From: Stentor coeruleus
Taxonomy: Eukaryota; Ciliophora; Heterotrichea; Heterotrichida; Stentoridae
Length of the DNA stretch: 64,000 nucleotides
NCBI GenBank assembly: GCA_001970955.1
Contig: MPUH01000288.1
Location: forward strand, 1-64,000
Direction: 5' to 3'
Positions 1-10,726 of this stretch are shown here, in pieces. The stretch's first letter is position 1. The number at the start of each line of letters is the position of its first letter. The position numbers and the translations under genes were made by a program. The notes under the pieces are model-generated. The model saw only the letters and a list, made by a program, of their open reading frames with translations. It had not been told where the DNA came from and made no database searches.

Positions 1-266
1 AACTAAGCTACCTGGACCTAAAATTGCTGAGACTAGCTTGTTGGAACCTCTCTCACGAGCAAGCGTCAGAATTGATACGGCTAATGTAGGATTAGTCATT
101 AATCTAGCGATATACTCTTCACTAAAATCAAAATGCGGGCTAATTCCTGAATTAGTCTATCTTGGTCACCATAAGGAAGTCTTCGGAATTCTTCTATGAT
201 TTCAATGTAAATATATTTATTCAATTCCTCAAATTTTGGGTTAAATTCTCTGACAGGATTTAACAT
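1..266 (-). pseudogene. Broken 5' part of the 290-aa family gene, cut by the window edge
   Basis: This stretch is almost identical to 1836-2101, the start-codon half of the intact minus-strand gene at 1240-2112, and the match runs on into upstream sequence to about position 400. The start codon is the cat at 264-266. Between 140 and 141 it lacks 13 nt that are present at 1974-1986 in the intact copy, so the frame is lost after about 40 codons. The very few other differences point to a recent duplication. The rest of the gene lies outside the window, so I cannot say whether it is otherwise whole. Confidence 0.8.
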
Positions 267-1239
267 TTATTATAACACCATCGATTTTAATCATAAAGAT
301 GAAATTGATTATTTATATTACTGGGAAATATTGGACAGATTTTATAAATTTTAAGTGAAACTAATATTTACTATACATCTAAACATAATAGCTATTTCAT
401 TTATTCTGATATTTTTCTATCGTGTAATCATTTTCATATCAATACTTCTTTTTAAATTTTCCCAATAGTAAATGTTTTTAACTTCGCCAAATTGCTTTCA
501 TTAATCGGAATATAGCCTTGAATAACACTTTATTGTAGTGCTATATGTGTAAACTTCTTATTGCATCCTTTTATGATAGTTTGGAAAAAATCTCAGGTTG
601 CAATTATGTGTAAGATTTGAAGCTAAAACAGTTCGGATTTATTAAGAAAAATTATCTTATATATGCTAATAAAAGGTAGTGTTGACAATGATATTATCCC
701 TTTATTTCTGTCTTTTATAAACTATTAATTTTTATGACCCAAGTATATGCTATGCTATGCTAATTAGTGAATTAGTGATCTAAGTATATTTTTACTGCAT
801 AAAAAGTAATTGTTTAGTTTACAAGCAAATCCTATTCATAATTTAGTCACTATCTTTAGTAAAAATTTCTTATAGCATATTAGGAATATCTAAGCTAAAA
901 AGTACCCAATTTTATCTAGATTTACTTATATTCTATTACATAATTTAAATTATCCTAATCCCTGTCTATTCCTCAGAGTAGCACCTAGTTTATTCTACCT
1001 ACTTCTCTTTACAGCTTCATAACATATAAGGTCATATAAAAACACAAACTAAAATCTTAGCCTAATAAACAAAAGATTATAAATCTTTAATAATTTATTT
1101 AAATTTCCATAAAATATCGCATTTCAATCTTCTTTAATCATCAGCAATTTTTTTCTTGTTCTCAACTTCCATTAAATTGCCAACAATTGTATTTGTTGTA
1201 AAAAAGTCTTACTTCCATTTCTAATCTAATTATCCTAAC
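267..1239. other. AT-rich spacer
   Basis: The first 140 bases or so are the duplicated upstream flank of the family gene, matching about 2102-2236. The rest is AT-rich with no reading frame, RNA gene or repeat that I can support. Confidence 0.5.
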
Positions 1240-2112
1240 TTAAATTTTTGGTTTAGCTGAGTTAAACACTGGATTTCCTTGTATATAATTTATCTGGCCA
1301 GAATATAAATATTTTTTTTTAATATAATGTCCAGCAGGGAGTCCAACCGTGTTACCTTTATATAAATGATTTATTTGCATAGTTAAAATTCCAACTCCAG
1401 GAACTAACCCTGTTTTATCTACATAGTACTTCAAAGGTCTTGGCAATCTATCCATATTCTCAAGTAAAAATTCTAAATCGTTTTTAACAGGAGGAAATAC
1501 TGACATAACATAAGGCTCATTTCCATATTTTCTAGCACGAATATGCAAACTTGATTTAATTTTATCAAAAAGTCTTATCACATTAGGATCAATGGGTTTA
1601 TCACTAGGTACTGAAACTTTACTTCTTGTACTTGCATAATAAAAACTATAAGGGCTTATCATAAATCCAAATTGCGTAGTGTTTTGATTTGGAAGTATTG
1701 TGAATATTAACTGTTCAGTTACATCTGTCATTAAAGAAACTAAGCCACCCATTCGATATTCTTCATCAACGACTATAATCCCATGACCAGCAAGGTAAGT
1801 ATTTTCTGGTCGATGGTCATTTTCTTCAAATTCAACTAAGCTACCTGGACCTAAAATTGCTGAGACTAGCTTGTTGGAACCTCTCTCACGAGCAAGCGTC
1901 AGAATTGATACGGCTAATGTAGGATTAGTGATTAATCTAGCGATATACTCTTCACTGAAATCAAAATGTGGGCCGAAGATTGTCCTTAATTCCTGAATTA
2001 GTCTATCTTGGTCACCATAAGGAAGTCTTCGGAATTCTTCTATGATTTCAATGTAAATACATTTTTCCAATTCCTCAAATTTTGGGTTAAATTCTCTGAC
2101 AGGATTTAACAT
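1240..2112 (-). CDS. Uncharacterised family protein, possibly GNAT-like (copy A)
   Basis: A 290-residue protein with no signal peptide or membrane segment. It aligns end to end with the protein at 5246-6118, sharing long conserved blocks such as EYRMGGL, SPYSFYY and NEPYVMSVFPPVKNDL. The middle part (about 80-150), with a block reading GHGIIVVDEEYRMGGL followed by a helix, resembles the acyl-CoA-binding strand and turn of GNAT N-acyltransferases. That is only an inference from pattern. The start is fixed by homology to the second copy. It belongs to a minus-strand array with pseudogene copies at 1-266 and 2660-2846, which suggests local tandem amplification. No substrate can be named. Confidence 0.8.
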   Translation of the reverse strand: MLNPVREFNPKFEELEKCIYIEIIEEFRRLPYGDQDRLIQELRTIFGPHFDFSEEYIARLITNPTLAVSILTLARERGSNKLVSAILGPGSLVEFEENDHRPENTYLAGHGIIVVDEEYRMGGLVSLMTDVTEQLIFTILPNQNTTQFGFMISPYSFYYASTRSKVSVPSDKPIDPNVIRLFDKIKSSLHIRARKYGNEPYVMSVFPPVKNDLEFLLENMDRLPRPLKYYVDKTGLVPGVGILTMQINHLYKGNTVGLPAGHYIKKKYLYSGQINYIQGNPVFNSAKPKI

Positions 2113-2383
2113 TTATTATAGCACCATCGGTTTTAATCATAAAGATGAAATTAAATATTTCTAATACTAGGAGATATTGGACAGATTTTATAAATTTTAA
2201 GTGAAACTAATATTTACTATGCATCTAAAACATAATAACTTTGTATTTTGAATGAGAGTTGTCTTATAACAGTGATTCAAGAGAATCTGAACTATTTTTT
2301 TTTCATGTAACTTATTACTTAAGATCGTTTCAACTCTCTACAGAAGTAAATTTATTTTAATCAGCACCTTGGACGTAGCTTTC

Positions 2384-2525
2384 ATTCTTGAACCTAAACT
2401 TCAAGAAGCATATTTGATTTAATCTAATTAAATATATTATTAGAGCTAAATTAAATTCTTGAACCTAAACTTCAAGAAGCATATTTGATTTAATCTAATT
2501 AAATATATTATTAGAGCTAAATTAA
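2384..2525. repeat. Perfect 71-bp tandem duplication
   Basis: Two adjacent copies (2384-2454 and 2455-2525) look identical over 71 bases. The unit starts with an imperfect inverted repeat, CTTGAACCTAAACTTCAAG. It lies between family copies in noncoding DNA and may be a recent slippage event or an assembly duplication. Confidence 0.85.
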
Positions 2526-2659
2526 CCATATCACTTTCAATATGCTATTCTGGCTAATTATTAGCCTAATTCCCCTTATCCTCATCCTTCCACATATTAT
2601 CAACTATTTTATTACATCTAAAAGCCTAGCTATTGTATTTCTCTTTACTTTCTAATTAT

Positions 2660-2846
2660 AATTTTTATTTGAGCTGAGTTTCCCTTAAAATAATTTATTT
2701 GTCTAGTATAAATATATTTCTTCTTAACATAATCTTAATGAAGAAGTTTAACAGTTTATCTTCATGTAAATATAGCATTTGCATAGTTAAAATTCTAATT
2801 CTAGAAACTAGTCCTATATTATCTTCATAAAATCCGAAAATTATCA
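2660..2846 (-). pseudogene. Decayed 3' fragment of the same gene family
   Basis: The plus-strand text here tracks 1238-1455, the 3' third of copy A. Shared pieces include agctgagtt, ataatttat, a run ending tttgcatagttaaaatt, and ctagaaactagtcct against the intact ccaggaactaaccct. Several indels separate the matches and no open frame remains. It is an older remnant than the one at 1-266. Confidence 0.65.
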
Positions 2847-4211
2847 ATTTTTGTGCAGAGGGACAAAGGAATATGTAAAATTTTGACGTACAACAAATAT
2901 TTATATCAAGATTTATATGAAACAGAAACTATCTAAGTGTTATTTTAGTTAATTTAATTAAAATTATTTGTTTTGGATCTATAAAACTAATACTTTTCCT
3001 ATCAAAATAAGAAAAAAGGAGAATTGTAAGCGCAGTTATATTAATAGTCACTTAATATTGGTAAATTTTGCAATCAGAAATCCTTTAATACTCTTAATGT
3101 AAAAAAAAGTGAATAAATGCACAAAAAATAACTTTATACATTTATAATTTTTTTTTTTTGGAATCTAAACTTTAATATTTTATATGCATACTATGCGTAA
3201 AATAAACTGATAAATATGCATCAAACTTTTAATTTTAATAATACATATAATCATAAATTCTCCATATCTTATACATTTAAATTTTAAAATTTATAAGATC
3301 TTCCACGTTTTTTTTTTTAATAATCACAACAGCTTCAAAATTATAATATTATTGTATATTGAACTAAATATCATATCAAATATTTGATTTGATTTATACT
3401 TTTAAGCTTGGATCTTGCATAGACTTTCCAGAAAAGGATAAAATATTATAATATTAATAGTGGTAATCATAATTATGTTCCACCCTTCAGAATTTTTTTG
3501 GGTATTAATATAAGGTTTATATCTAAGCAAAAATTCAACTAGTTTCGAATAGCCTCACTGATCTAAAGGGAAATCCAGAATAAATCCTTGATCCAAATAG
3601 AGAAATTTTTTTTTGCTAGGAAGAGCAGTAATTTCCTTTTTTTATTGTATTAATAAAAATAGAATAAGTCTATAAGAGGTCTAAACAGAAGATAAGCTTA
3701 TACTCTAATACTGATTCCCAAGGTGTCAAAAGGCATATGAAATAAAAAGTTTAATTTTACCTTATTATCTCAATAATTATATGCAAATATGATTAAAACT
3801 TCCTAATAATTTTACATATACAAAGTTATTATTTAATACAAATCATCAATCTTTTAAAATATTTTAAGTAAAAAACCCACTTTAACTTTATTAAAATCAG
3901 CTTCATTAGCCAAAACATAACCTACTAATAATTCTTTAAATAAAATAATTTACCATTTCCAAACTAGACGCTAAGTAATTCCTAGCATCAATGCTATATT
4001 TTTTCTCAGCTTTTTTATACAATTTTTTCCCCTAAATACCGATGAACAATCATACCTATTTTCAATTTTTATTTACCAAACACATAAATTCCAGCCTAGA
4101 AACTAAAGATTTATTTTATTCATCACACATACTTTAGTTTAAACATATAAAAAAACTATATAAAATATTCCCATATTTCCTTGAAAAACTTTTGATAATT
4201 GTTTGTTATAA
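2847..4211. other. AT-rich spacer with a possible ankyrin remnant
   Basis: Long A and T runs and no intact reading frame. The only recognisable piece is the possible ankyrin-repeat remnant at 3476-3609, listed separately. The last 100 bases form the 5' flank of the LYRM gene. Confidence 0.5.
3476..3609 (-). pseudogene. Possible ankyrin-repeat remnant
   Basis: Read on the minus strand, one frame gives GYSKLVEFLLRYKPYINTQ after a stop. This matches the ankyrin pattern of a Gly-aromatic turn, a helix I/LVxxLL, and a following xxxxINxQ loop. Only about one repeat is visible, it is interrupted by a stop, and there is no continuing open frame. It may be a short chance match. Confidence 0.3.
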
Positions 4212-4451
4212 ATGGAAAAACTCTTAGTATACCGCAAGCTTATGAGGGTTTGCAGAAGATTTCAAGATTATAATTTTAGAGAGTATTTTTTAAGAAAGAA
4301 CAGAGAGGATTTTGCTAAAAGTACTTGGAGCTTAGAAGATTCACAAAAATTGTTGAAGGTATTACAAAGGCAAACTACAATACAAGCTTTATATCCTTGC
4401 GAGAAATCGATAATAGAGACAAAAACTATAACAAAACTAGGAAAAGTTTGA
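4212..4451 (+). CDS. LYRM4: LYR-motif protein, ISD11/LYRM4-like
   Basis: A 79-residue basic helical protein beginning MEKLLVYRKLMRVCRRFQDY. The LYR-type triplet (here VYR), the following basic helix and the FQDYNFREYFLRKNREDF stretch match LYRM4/ISD11, as does the later QTTIQALYPCEKSIIE segment. In other eukaryotes ISD11 binds the cysteine desulfurase NFS1 and mitochondrial acyl carrier protein and is needed for iron-sulfur cluster assembly in the matrix. Human LYRM4 is 91 residues, so the length fits. The gene ends in TGA and stands alone in AT-rich DNA between copies of the amplified family. No intron is seen. Confidence 0.8.
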   Translation: MEKLLVYRKLMRVCRRFQDYNFREYFLRKNREDFAKSTWSLEDSQKLLKVLQRQTTIQALYPCEKSIIETKTITKLGKV

Positions 4452-5245
4452 GTTTTACTAGGGATATAGTTTATTAAAAAGATTGATTTGATTTTTGAGA
4501 GTTTATTTTGAAGTTGTTTATTTTTGTTATAGTTTTAGGGATTATTAGATTTTTATATCAGTAAATTAGGTGAAAATCTACGATTTTAAGGGTCATATGC
4601 GATATAAACAATGTGAATTTTGGTATTCGGTGTTTAGTTTTGGATTTTTATTAAAATTACAACTTTGAACTGATTCTCATAATCTGGAGTATAAACCTAA
4701 TTCCACTGAAAGAAAATAGACTGAAATACAATATATTTTTATGGCATTTCGATAAGTTATTTTAGTTATATCACAAATACTAATTGTAAGTAATTAGATT
4801 TTTCATATCAAAAAATTAGGAAAATATTGTAATAAATTTTGCTTTTCAAGGCAAATCAATAATAAAAACATCCTCAGATTAATAGCATGCTATTAGGTTT
4901 AATACATACACTAACTAAAGTTTTTTCTAAGCTAGGATATGCTATAAAATATTTAGCATTATGTTAATATCATATCTTTTATCAAAATTCGATATCTTAA
5001 AAAAAATCTAACTAAAAAACATAAAAATCTACTAATACTCAGCAAACTATAATAATTTCACAGCTTCGCACAAAAATATAAAAATTTTCATTCACCTTAA
5101 GGAATAAAATATTTTATATCTCACAACACATAAAATACACAATAAAAAAAATATCTTAAACCCAATAGTAACAACTTTATTCCTAAATCCTTCAATTTTT
5201 TTCATTCATAATCATATTTCTCTAAAATTATCCTATTTTTCTAAC
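4452..5245. other. AT-rich spacer
   Basis: Noncoding DNA between the 3' ends of the plus-strand LYRM gene and minus-strand copy B. The first part is G-richer and the last part C-richer on the plus strand, as usual between convergent genes here. I see no other feature. Confidence 0.5.
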
Positions 5246-6118
5246 TTAAATTTTAGGAACCGGTATGCTATATGTTGGGTTTCCTTGTATATAGTTTATT
5301 TGTCCATTATATTTATATCTCTTCTTTATATAATCCCCAGCAGGAAGGTTGATCGTATTACCTTTGACTAAATAGCAAATCTGCATAGTCAAAATTCCAA
5401 CTCCAGGTACAAGTCCCGTCTTGTCAACATAATATTTTAAAGTCTTTGGCAATCGATCCATGTTCTCATATAAAAAATCTAAATCATTTTTAACTGGTGG
5501 AAACACTGACATAACATAAGGCTCATTCCCATATTTTCTAGCACGAATTGCTACAGTTGATTTGATTTTATTAAATAATCTCATAACATTAGGATCTACT
5601 GGTTTATCACTTGGTACTGACATTTTACTTCTTGTGCTGACATAATAAAAACTGTAAGGGCTTATCATGAATCCATACTCTACCCAATTTTCATTAGGAA
5701 ATATTGTGAATAATATATTCTCAGTTACATCTGTCATTAAAGATGTTAAACCACCCATTCGGTATTTTTCATCAACTACTAAGATTCCATGACCAGCCGA
5801 GTACCTGTTTTCTAAACTGTGATCATTGTCATTTAGCTCGAATGTATATGCTGGGACCATAATCACTGAAACTAATCTACCAGATTTCCTTTCACGAGCA
5901 AGCGTCACAATTGCTGTTCTTAAACTAGGATTTGTGAGTAACCTTCCAAGATACTCTTCGCTAAAATCAAAGTGAGGGCCATAAATTGACCTCAATTCTT
6001 GAATTAGCTTATCTTGGTCACCATAAGGTAATTTACGGAAATCTTCAATAATTTCGATGTAGATTTTTTTGTTTAGATTTTGGAGTCTCTGATCGAATAT
6101 TCTAGGAGTCTGAGACAT
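5246..6118 (-). CDS. Uncharacterised family protein, possibly GNAT-like (copy B)
   Basis: A 290-residue paralogue of the protein at 1240-2112. The length is the same and the central and C-terminal blocks are strongly conserved (EKYRMGGL, SPYSFYYVSTRSK, NEPYVMSVFPPVKNDL, KYYVDKTGLVPGVGILTMQI). Differences concentrate in the first 20 residues, around residues 85-105, and at the extreme C terminus. Conservation of length and blocks despite many substitutions suggests both copies are under selection. The possible GNAT-fold reading rests on the central GHGILVVDEKYRMGGL block and is unproved. No partner gene is apparent. Confidence 0.8.
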   Translation of the reverse strand: MSQTPRIFDQRLQNLNKKIYIEIIEDFRKLPYGDQDKLIQELRSIYGPHFDFSEEYLGRLLTNPSLRTAIVTLARERKSGRLVSVIMVPAYTFELNDNDHSLENRYSAGHGILVVDEKYRMGGLTSLMTDVTENILFTIFPNENWVEYGFMISPYSFYYVSTRSKMSVPSDKPVDPNVMRLFNKIKSTVAIRARKYGNEPYVMSVFPPVKNDLDFLYENMDRLPKTLKYYVDKTGLVPGVGILTMQICYLVKGNTINLPAGDYIKKRYKYNGQINYIQGNPTYSIPVPKI

Positions 6119-6670
6119 TTATTAATTATTACCATTTATTTTCATTTTTATTTGTAAAACAATTAGTTCATAGAAGTTTTTATAATTATAATAAATTCAA
6201 CAAATTGCATAAACTCATAATCAAACTAAAAGCCTATTAAATAAACAAAAGTATTGACTTGCAGAATAAATTGTCTGGTAAATATGAAGGTACAAGAATT
6301 CAAATATAAAAATCTTTCAGTTTATGCAATAATTTATTCTTTTCCTTAATCTTGTGTTTTAAGTATAAAGATATCCCAAACCTAATCAACAAACCTTTAC
6401 ACATATAAAATTCAATAATTATTTCAAATCTAGAGCCTGATTTTGTATAAAAAATTGCCCTGGAGAATAATCATCAACTTTTAATAGCATTTTCCATTTA
6501 TGTAATTTATATTTTATATCCTATATAATTTCATCAAGGCACTTTATAATCACAGTATATGAACTAACTCAATTATTCTTTCCCAATCGCATTTTCAACT
6601 AAATTTCAATCATATAAGAAAATTTATTAAATCAAAAACAGGTTGAGATGATTTTAATAATTGTATTAAC
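6119..6670. other. Divergent intergenic region
   Basis: It separates the 5' ends of copy B (minus) and the DHHC gene (plus), so both promoters should lie here. The DNA is AT-rich. I recognise no motif. Confidence 0.45.
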
Positions 6671-7735
6671 ATGAGCCAGGTAGCAAAAAAAGCCTACGAA
6701 CTCTGGCCGGGTAAAAACAAATTTTACTTCAAAGGGAAAATTATGCTAGGGTAATTTCAATATAGTCCCGATTACCACAGGGCAGTTTTAACTTTTTTCT
6801 TAATATTTCTCCCTGAAATTGCGTTCCTATCTACAACTTCACAATATTTTACTGTTACCATATCAATACTCAGTATTATATTTGCAATAGCTTGTATTGG
6901 TTCACTTTTTATTATAGCAACAAGCAACCCTGGGTATATCTTAAAACAAGAGTATCCTTTTTATATGGGTCCATTAGGATCTCCAACAATACACTCAGCA
7001 CTTATTGCAGAGCCTTCAAAAGCTGCAGCAATAGAAAATCCTTGCTTTGAACTAGTCATAAATGGTTCTAGAGTTAAAATAAAGAACTGTAGGACATGTT
7101 GGATTGTCAGACCACCAAGAACATCACATTGTTCTGAGTGTAATTTATGTGTTGAGAGATTTGATCATCATTGCCCATGGGTCGGGATATGTATAGGAAA
7201 ATACAACTATTCAAAATTTTTAATTTTTCTTGGGCTTACAAACATCTTAGTATTATTTGATTTCATATGTTGTATTATTCATATATCTTATGTTACAATT
7301 GATATAAATAATCAGAGTTTATCATCTAAACAACAAGATGAAAAAATATTAGAAAATGCTGGGTCAAGTATTTTCTTAGGACTTTATATGTTTATATTTC
7401 TGATATTTATTGGTGGACTTACTGTATTTCATTGTGTGCTTATTAGTAAAGGGTTAACTACAAGTGAAGTTATGAGAAATTCATATAAAGAATTTAGAGC
7501 TAATCCTTTTGTTAAAAAGAATTTTTGGGGGAATTTTTGTAGTGTCATAGGGCAAAAAAAGAAAAAATCAGTCAATTTAATGAAAGAAGTTAAAGAAAAA
7601 AGTGGTGAAGCTTGTAATGAATGTGTTTCTTATGAGGCTTTTAATAAACTTGGGACAAATACTGAGTTTGAAGTGAGATATGATAATGATAAACTTGGAG
7701 ATAAGGAGGATGTTTCAGTAAGTCCAATTTATTAA
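6671..7735 (+). CDS. DHHC palmitoyltransferase, one 15-nt intron
   Basis: An integral-membrane S-acyltransferase that should transfer palmitate to cysteines of membrane proteins. The start is ATG at 6671. The first exon ends at 6750, the intron is 6751-6765, and splicing gives 349 residues. The N terminus (AYELWPGKNKFYFKGKI) is the usual lead-in of plant and protist DHHC enzymes. Two membrane helices follow at about 35-80. The zinc-binding cysteine-rich domain ends in DHHC at residues 160-163 (DHHCPWVG), and two more helices lie at about 175-260. A TTxE-type motif (TTSEVMR) follows the last helix, as in the family. The lysine-rich tail is cytosolic. Without the intron the frame would be lost, so the intron is required. 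Confidence 0.93.
6751..6765 (+). other. 15-nt intron in the DHHC gene
   Basis: GTAATTTCAATATAG. Removing it joins exon 1 (ending in LG) to the P-D-Y-H-R stretch expected after it in DHHC proteins. The split codon is GG|T, phase 2. Confidence 0.93.
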
Positions 7736-7967
7736 AATGAAAATTNTTGAAGTGAGATATGATAATGATAAACTTGGAGATAAGGAGGATGTTTCAGTAA
7801 GTCCAATTTATTAAAATGAAAATTTAGGTTTGAAATCAGGTCACGATAAATTTAATATGGTTTAAGATTTCAATGTAAGGATTTGATAAACNGAAAATTT
7901 AGGTTTGAAATCAGGTCACGATAAATTTAATATGGTTTAAGATTTCAATGTAAGGATTTGATTATTT
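7668..7967. repeat. Two direct duplications flanking single n characters (assembly joins)
   Basis: The n at 7746 separates two copies of about 78 bases (7668-7745 and from 7747, offset 79). The n at 7892 separates two copies of about 70 bases (from 7818 and from 7893, offset 75). The first duplication repeats the 3' end and stop of the DHHC gene. Both look like overlapping contig ends placed side by side rather than real repeats. The true spacer before 8093 is therefore shorter than shown. Confidence 0.85.
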
Positions 7968-8092
7968 TTTATACTAAGAAATCTTTTAATTGATATTTAA
8001 GAATACACAACAATAAATACTAAGAATAAAACATAAGTATTTTCACATCATCAAAACCTCTTATCACTTAAAATTCGATATTTTATAATAAC

Positions 8093-10252
8093 ATGGGTGA
8101 AATTAGTGTATGGGGATGGGGTCGTTTAAGTGCATCATTTGCCTCAGTAAACCCGATAGAAATAAGCATCCCCAAAAAGAGCATTGGGATGTTTATAGGG
8201 CGTAAAGACTCATTAATCTGGACAGATACTCACCTTTACTCTTGGGGAGAAGACATCGTCACTGCACAAGAGCATCTTTCTCCATCAAAAGTTCCAAACA
8301 TCAATGAAAAACCCTCATTAGCTTTAAGCCAAAATTCAACAATTACTATACTTACAAATGATGGCCAGGTTTATAAATACGAAAATTATGAGCCTTCACT
8401 ATTGTATTTCACTGAAAAAATTAAATCTTTATCTTGTGGTAGCGAACATATACTTGCCCTTGATGTCAATGGAAAATTATACTCATGGGGAAATTCAACT
8501 AAAGGGCAACTTGGACAAGGTGCTAATGTGATAGGTGTTTGTACATCACCAAGACTTGTATTAACTGAAGGGAAGTTCATAGAAATTTCATGTGGATACA
8601 ATCATTGTATGGGACTTGATGAACTTGGTCGAGTATTTACTTGGGGTTCAGGTGCTGATGGTAGACTTGGACATGATAATTCCCAAGATCAATACGAACC
8701 ATGTTTAATTGAAAGCTTAAACAGTAAATTTATAGTTCATCTAGCTTGTGGTTATCTACATTCTTCAGTAATTTCAAATACTGGCGAGCTTCTTACATTT
8801 GGTTTTAATGGCTATGGTCAATTAGGTCTAGGGAATCTTGAAGCGAAATCTATACCAAGTATTGTAAGTTCTTTAATAGGCCGAAGGGTTTTAGATATGT
8901 GTTGTGGGGCATTTCATACAGTATGTATTTGTGAAAATGGAGAAATTTACTCAATGGGTATGGGAATTCGTGGACAATTAGGTACTGGGAATAACACAAA
9001 TACATCTCTTCCTGAGAAATCTCAACTTTTAGTAAGAAACCTAACCCATGAATATGCTAAATTATACTGCGGTTCTGAAAGTACCTTTTTAATGACTAGT
9101 GGCAAATGTGATTTAGGTTCACCATCAAGACCTTCAATAACTGAAAGCCAAGATTTAAGTTTATTAAGTGAAAGCACTCAAGCTGGCTTTAGACCTAGCA
9201 ATCTTCCTCCAAAAGATCCTGCTGAAGCAGCTCATCATAAACGATTAGTTGCAGATCAAGCAAGAATGTACTTAGACCGTATAAGAGAAAGAGAAAAAAA
9301 CATTCAAAAAGACAATGAGAGGAAAATCATAAGGGAAGCAGAGATTAGAGAAATGATGAAAATCTGGGAAAATGATGTACTTCCTTATTGGGATAAGAAA
9401 AAAAAGTCAAAACAAGTTGAAAAACTCATACGTCGAGGCCTTCCACCTAAAGTACGAGGAGAAGTTTGGTTAAGGCTTATTGGTAACCCAATGGGTATAA
9501 CCCAAGATTTTTTTATTATAAACGTAAATAAAGCTCAGAAATTGCATGAGGCTCTTGAAATTGGAGATGGGGAAGCATTAGGTAAAGAAGGTTCATTGAA
9601 ATTTATCAAACAAGACATTTCAAGAACTTTTCATCAAATGGGGTATTTTAGAGAAGGTAGTCCTTTAAACCAACAATTAAGAGATTTACTCGAAGCTTAT
9701 ACATTATGTCGTCCTGATATTGGATATGTACAAGGAATGAGTTATATAGCTGGGATGTTACTATTAAACCTTGAACCTTATAAAGCTTTTCTTATGTTAA
9801 TGAATATAATTGGTTCACCTTTACTTATACCTTTTTATAGATTAGACCAAGTTGGGATTACTAGAAGATGTCAACTTTTTAAACTTCTTTTACGATATAA
9901 TTTACCTGAAATATGCGAACATTTTGAAAATGAAGGGGTTAAACCTGCGATGTTTCTTATTGAATGGTTTTTAACTTTGTATTCGAGAAGTCTTAATCAG
10001 GATGTTGTTAGTAGAGTTTGGGATTTGTTTTTTTATCAGGGACCTTTAGTGCTTTATCAAGCTGGGGTTGCGATATTGAAAATACTTGGTAGTGGGATTA
10101 TGAATGAAGATCTTGCGGGGATTATGGGGTTGTTATCGCAGATTAATAATTTCTGTGTTAATGGGGATGTTTTGATTGAAGCAATTGATTCGATTAAAAT
10201 ACCTGAATGGATTGTTCAAGAAGTTGGGTATATGGCCGAAGAAAATTTGTAA
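8093..10252 (+). CDS. RCC1-repeat and TBC-domain protein (predicted RabGAP)
   Basis: A 719-residue fusion. Residues 1 to about 340 carry RCC1-type blades, each with a SWG-like turn, a GxLGxG stretch and a CGxxH ending (for example SWGNSTKGQLGQG). A charged, Lys/Glu-rich linker follows at about 370-440. The TBC domain spans roughly 444-700. It starts RRGLPPKVRGEVWLRL, carries the catalytic arginine finger in the IxxDxxR motif (D508, R511) and the glutamine finger in GYVQGMSY (Q547). Both catalytic residues are present, so Rab GTPase-activating activity is likely. The RCC1 propeller probably provides targeting or protein binding. No intron is visible. The 5' end of the gene is C-richer and the 3' end clearly G-richer on the sense strand. 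Confidence 0.9.
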   Translation: MGEISVWGWGRLSASFASVNPIEISIPKKSIGMFIGRKDSLIWTDTHLYSWGEDIVTAQEHLSPSKVPNINEKPSLALSQNSTITILTNDGQVYKYENYEPSLLYFTEKIKSLSCGSEHILALDVNGKLYSWGNSTKGQLGQGANVIGVCTSPRLVLTEGKFIEISCGYNHCMGLDELGRVFTWGSGADGRLGHDNSQDQYEPCLIESLNSKFIVHLACGYLHSSVISNTGELLTFGFNGYGQLGLGNLEAKSIPSIVSSLIGRRVLDMCCGAFHTVCICENGEIYSMGMGIRGQLGTGNNTNTSLPEKSQLLVRNLTHEYAKLYCGSESTFLMTSGKCDLGSPSRPSITESQDLSLLSESTQAGFRPSNLPPKDPAEAAHHKRLVADQARMYLDRIREREKNIQKDNERKIIREAEIREMMKIWENDVLPYWDKKKKSKQVEKLIRRGLPPKVRGEVWLRLIGNPMGITQDFFIINVNKAQKLHEALEIGDGEALGKEGSLKFIKQDISRTFHQMGYFREGSPLNQQLRDLLEAYTLCRPDIGYVQGMSYIAGMLLLNLEPYKAFLMLMNIIGSPLLIPFYRLDQVGITRRCQLFKLLLRYNLPEICEHFENEGVKPAMFLIEWFLTLYSRSLNQDVVSRVWDLFFYQGPLVLYQAGVAILKILGSGIMNEDLAGIMGLLSQINNFCVNGDVLIEAIDSIKIPEWIVQEVGYMAEENL

Positions 10253-10726
10253 TTTAGGCTAATGATGGATTTTTTAGAATATGACTGGGTATTAGGGTGT
10301 TGGTAAATTTATTAGCTTTTGGAATGCTATGATTTTTTAAGATAGGGTTTAGGTTTTAAATGGAAGTTTTGTAGGCTTGCTGGCTTTTAATTTCTTTTGA
10401 GGTATATGGTTTTTTTAAATATAGAGAGTAGAATTCAGTTAAAAATTTTTTTATTATTAAAGAAAAAATCTTACTTAGCGAATTATTATTTATATTGCAC
10501 AGCTCCTGAAGTTTAGAAAAATATATTATGAAAATGTGAAATATGAAGAAATGAAGTAATACTATATTTTATACTTTTATGTAGTCCATCTTTCATAAAA
10601 ACAAGATATAAAATCTTTTTAAAAAATGAAAAAAAGGAACTTATGAACTTAAATAATTAATATGAACAACGTTAGTAAATCATCTAAAGACTTAATACAA
10701 AATCTACTAACCGTGAATTATAATTA

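Noticed and set aside
8866-8881. Intron-like GTAAGTTCTTTAATAG in the RCC1-TBC gene
   Set aside because: Translated, it gives a normal RCC1 blade (VSSLIGRRV), and removal would shift the frame.
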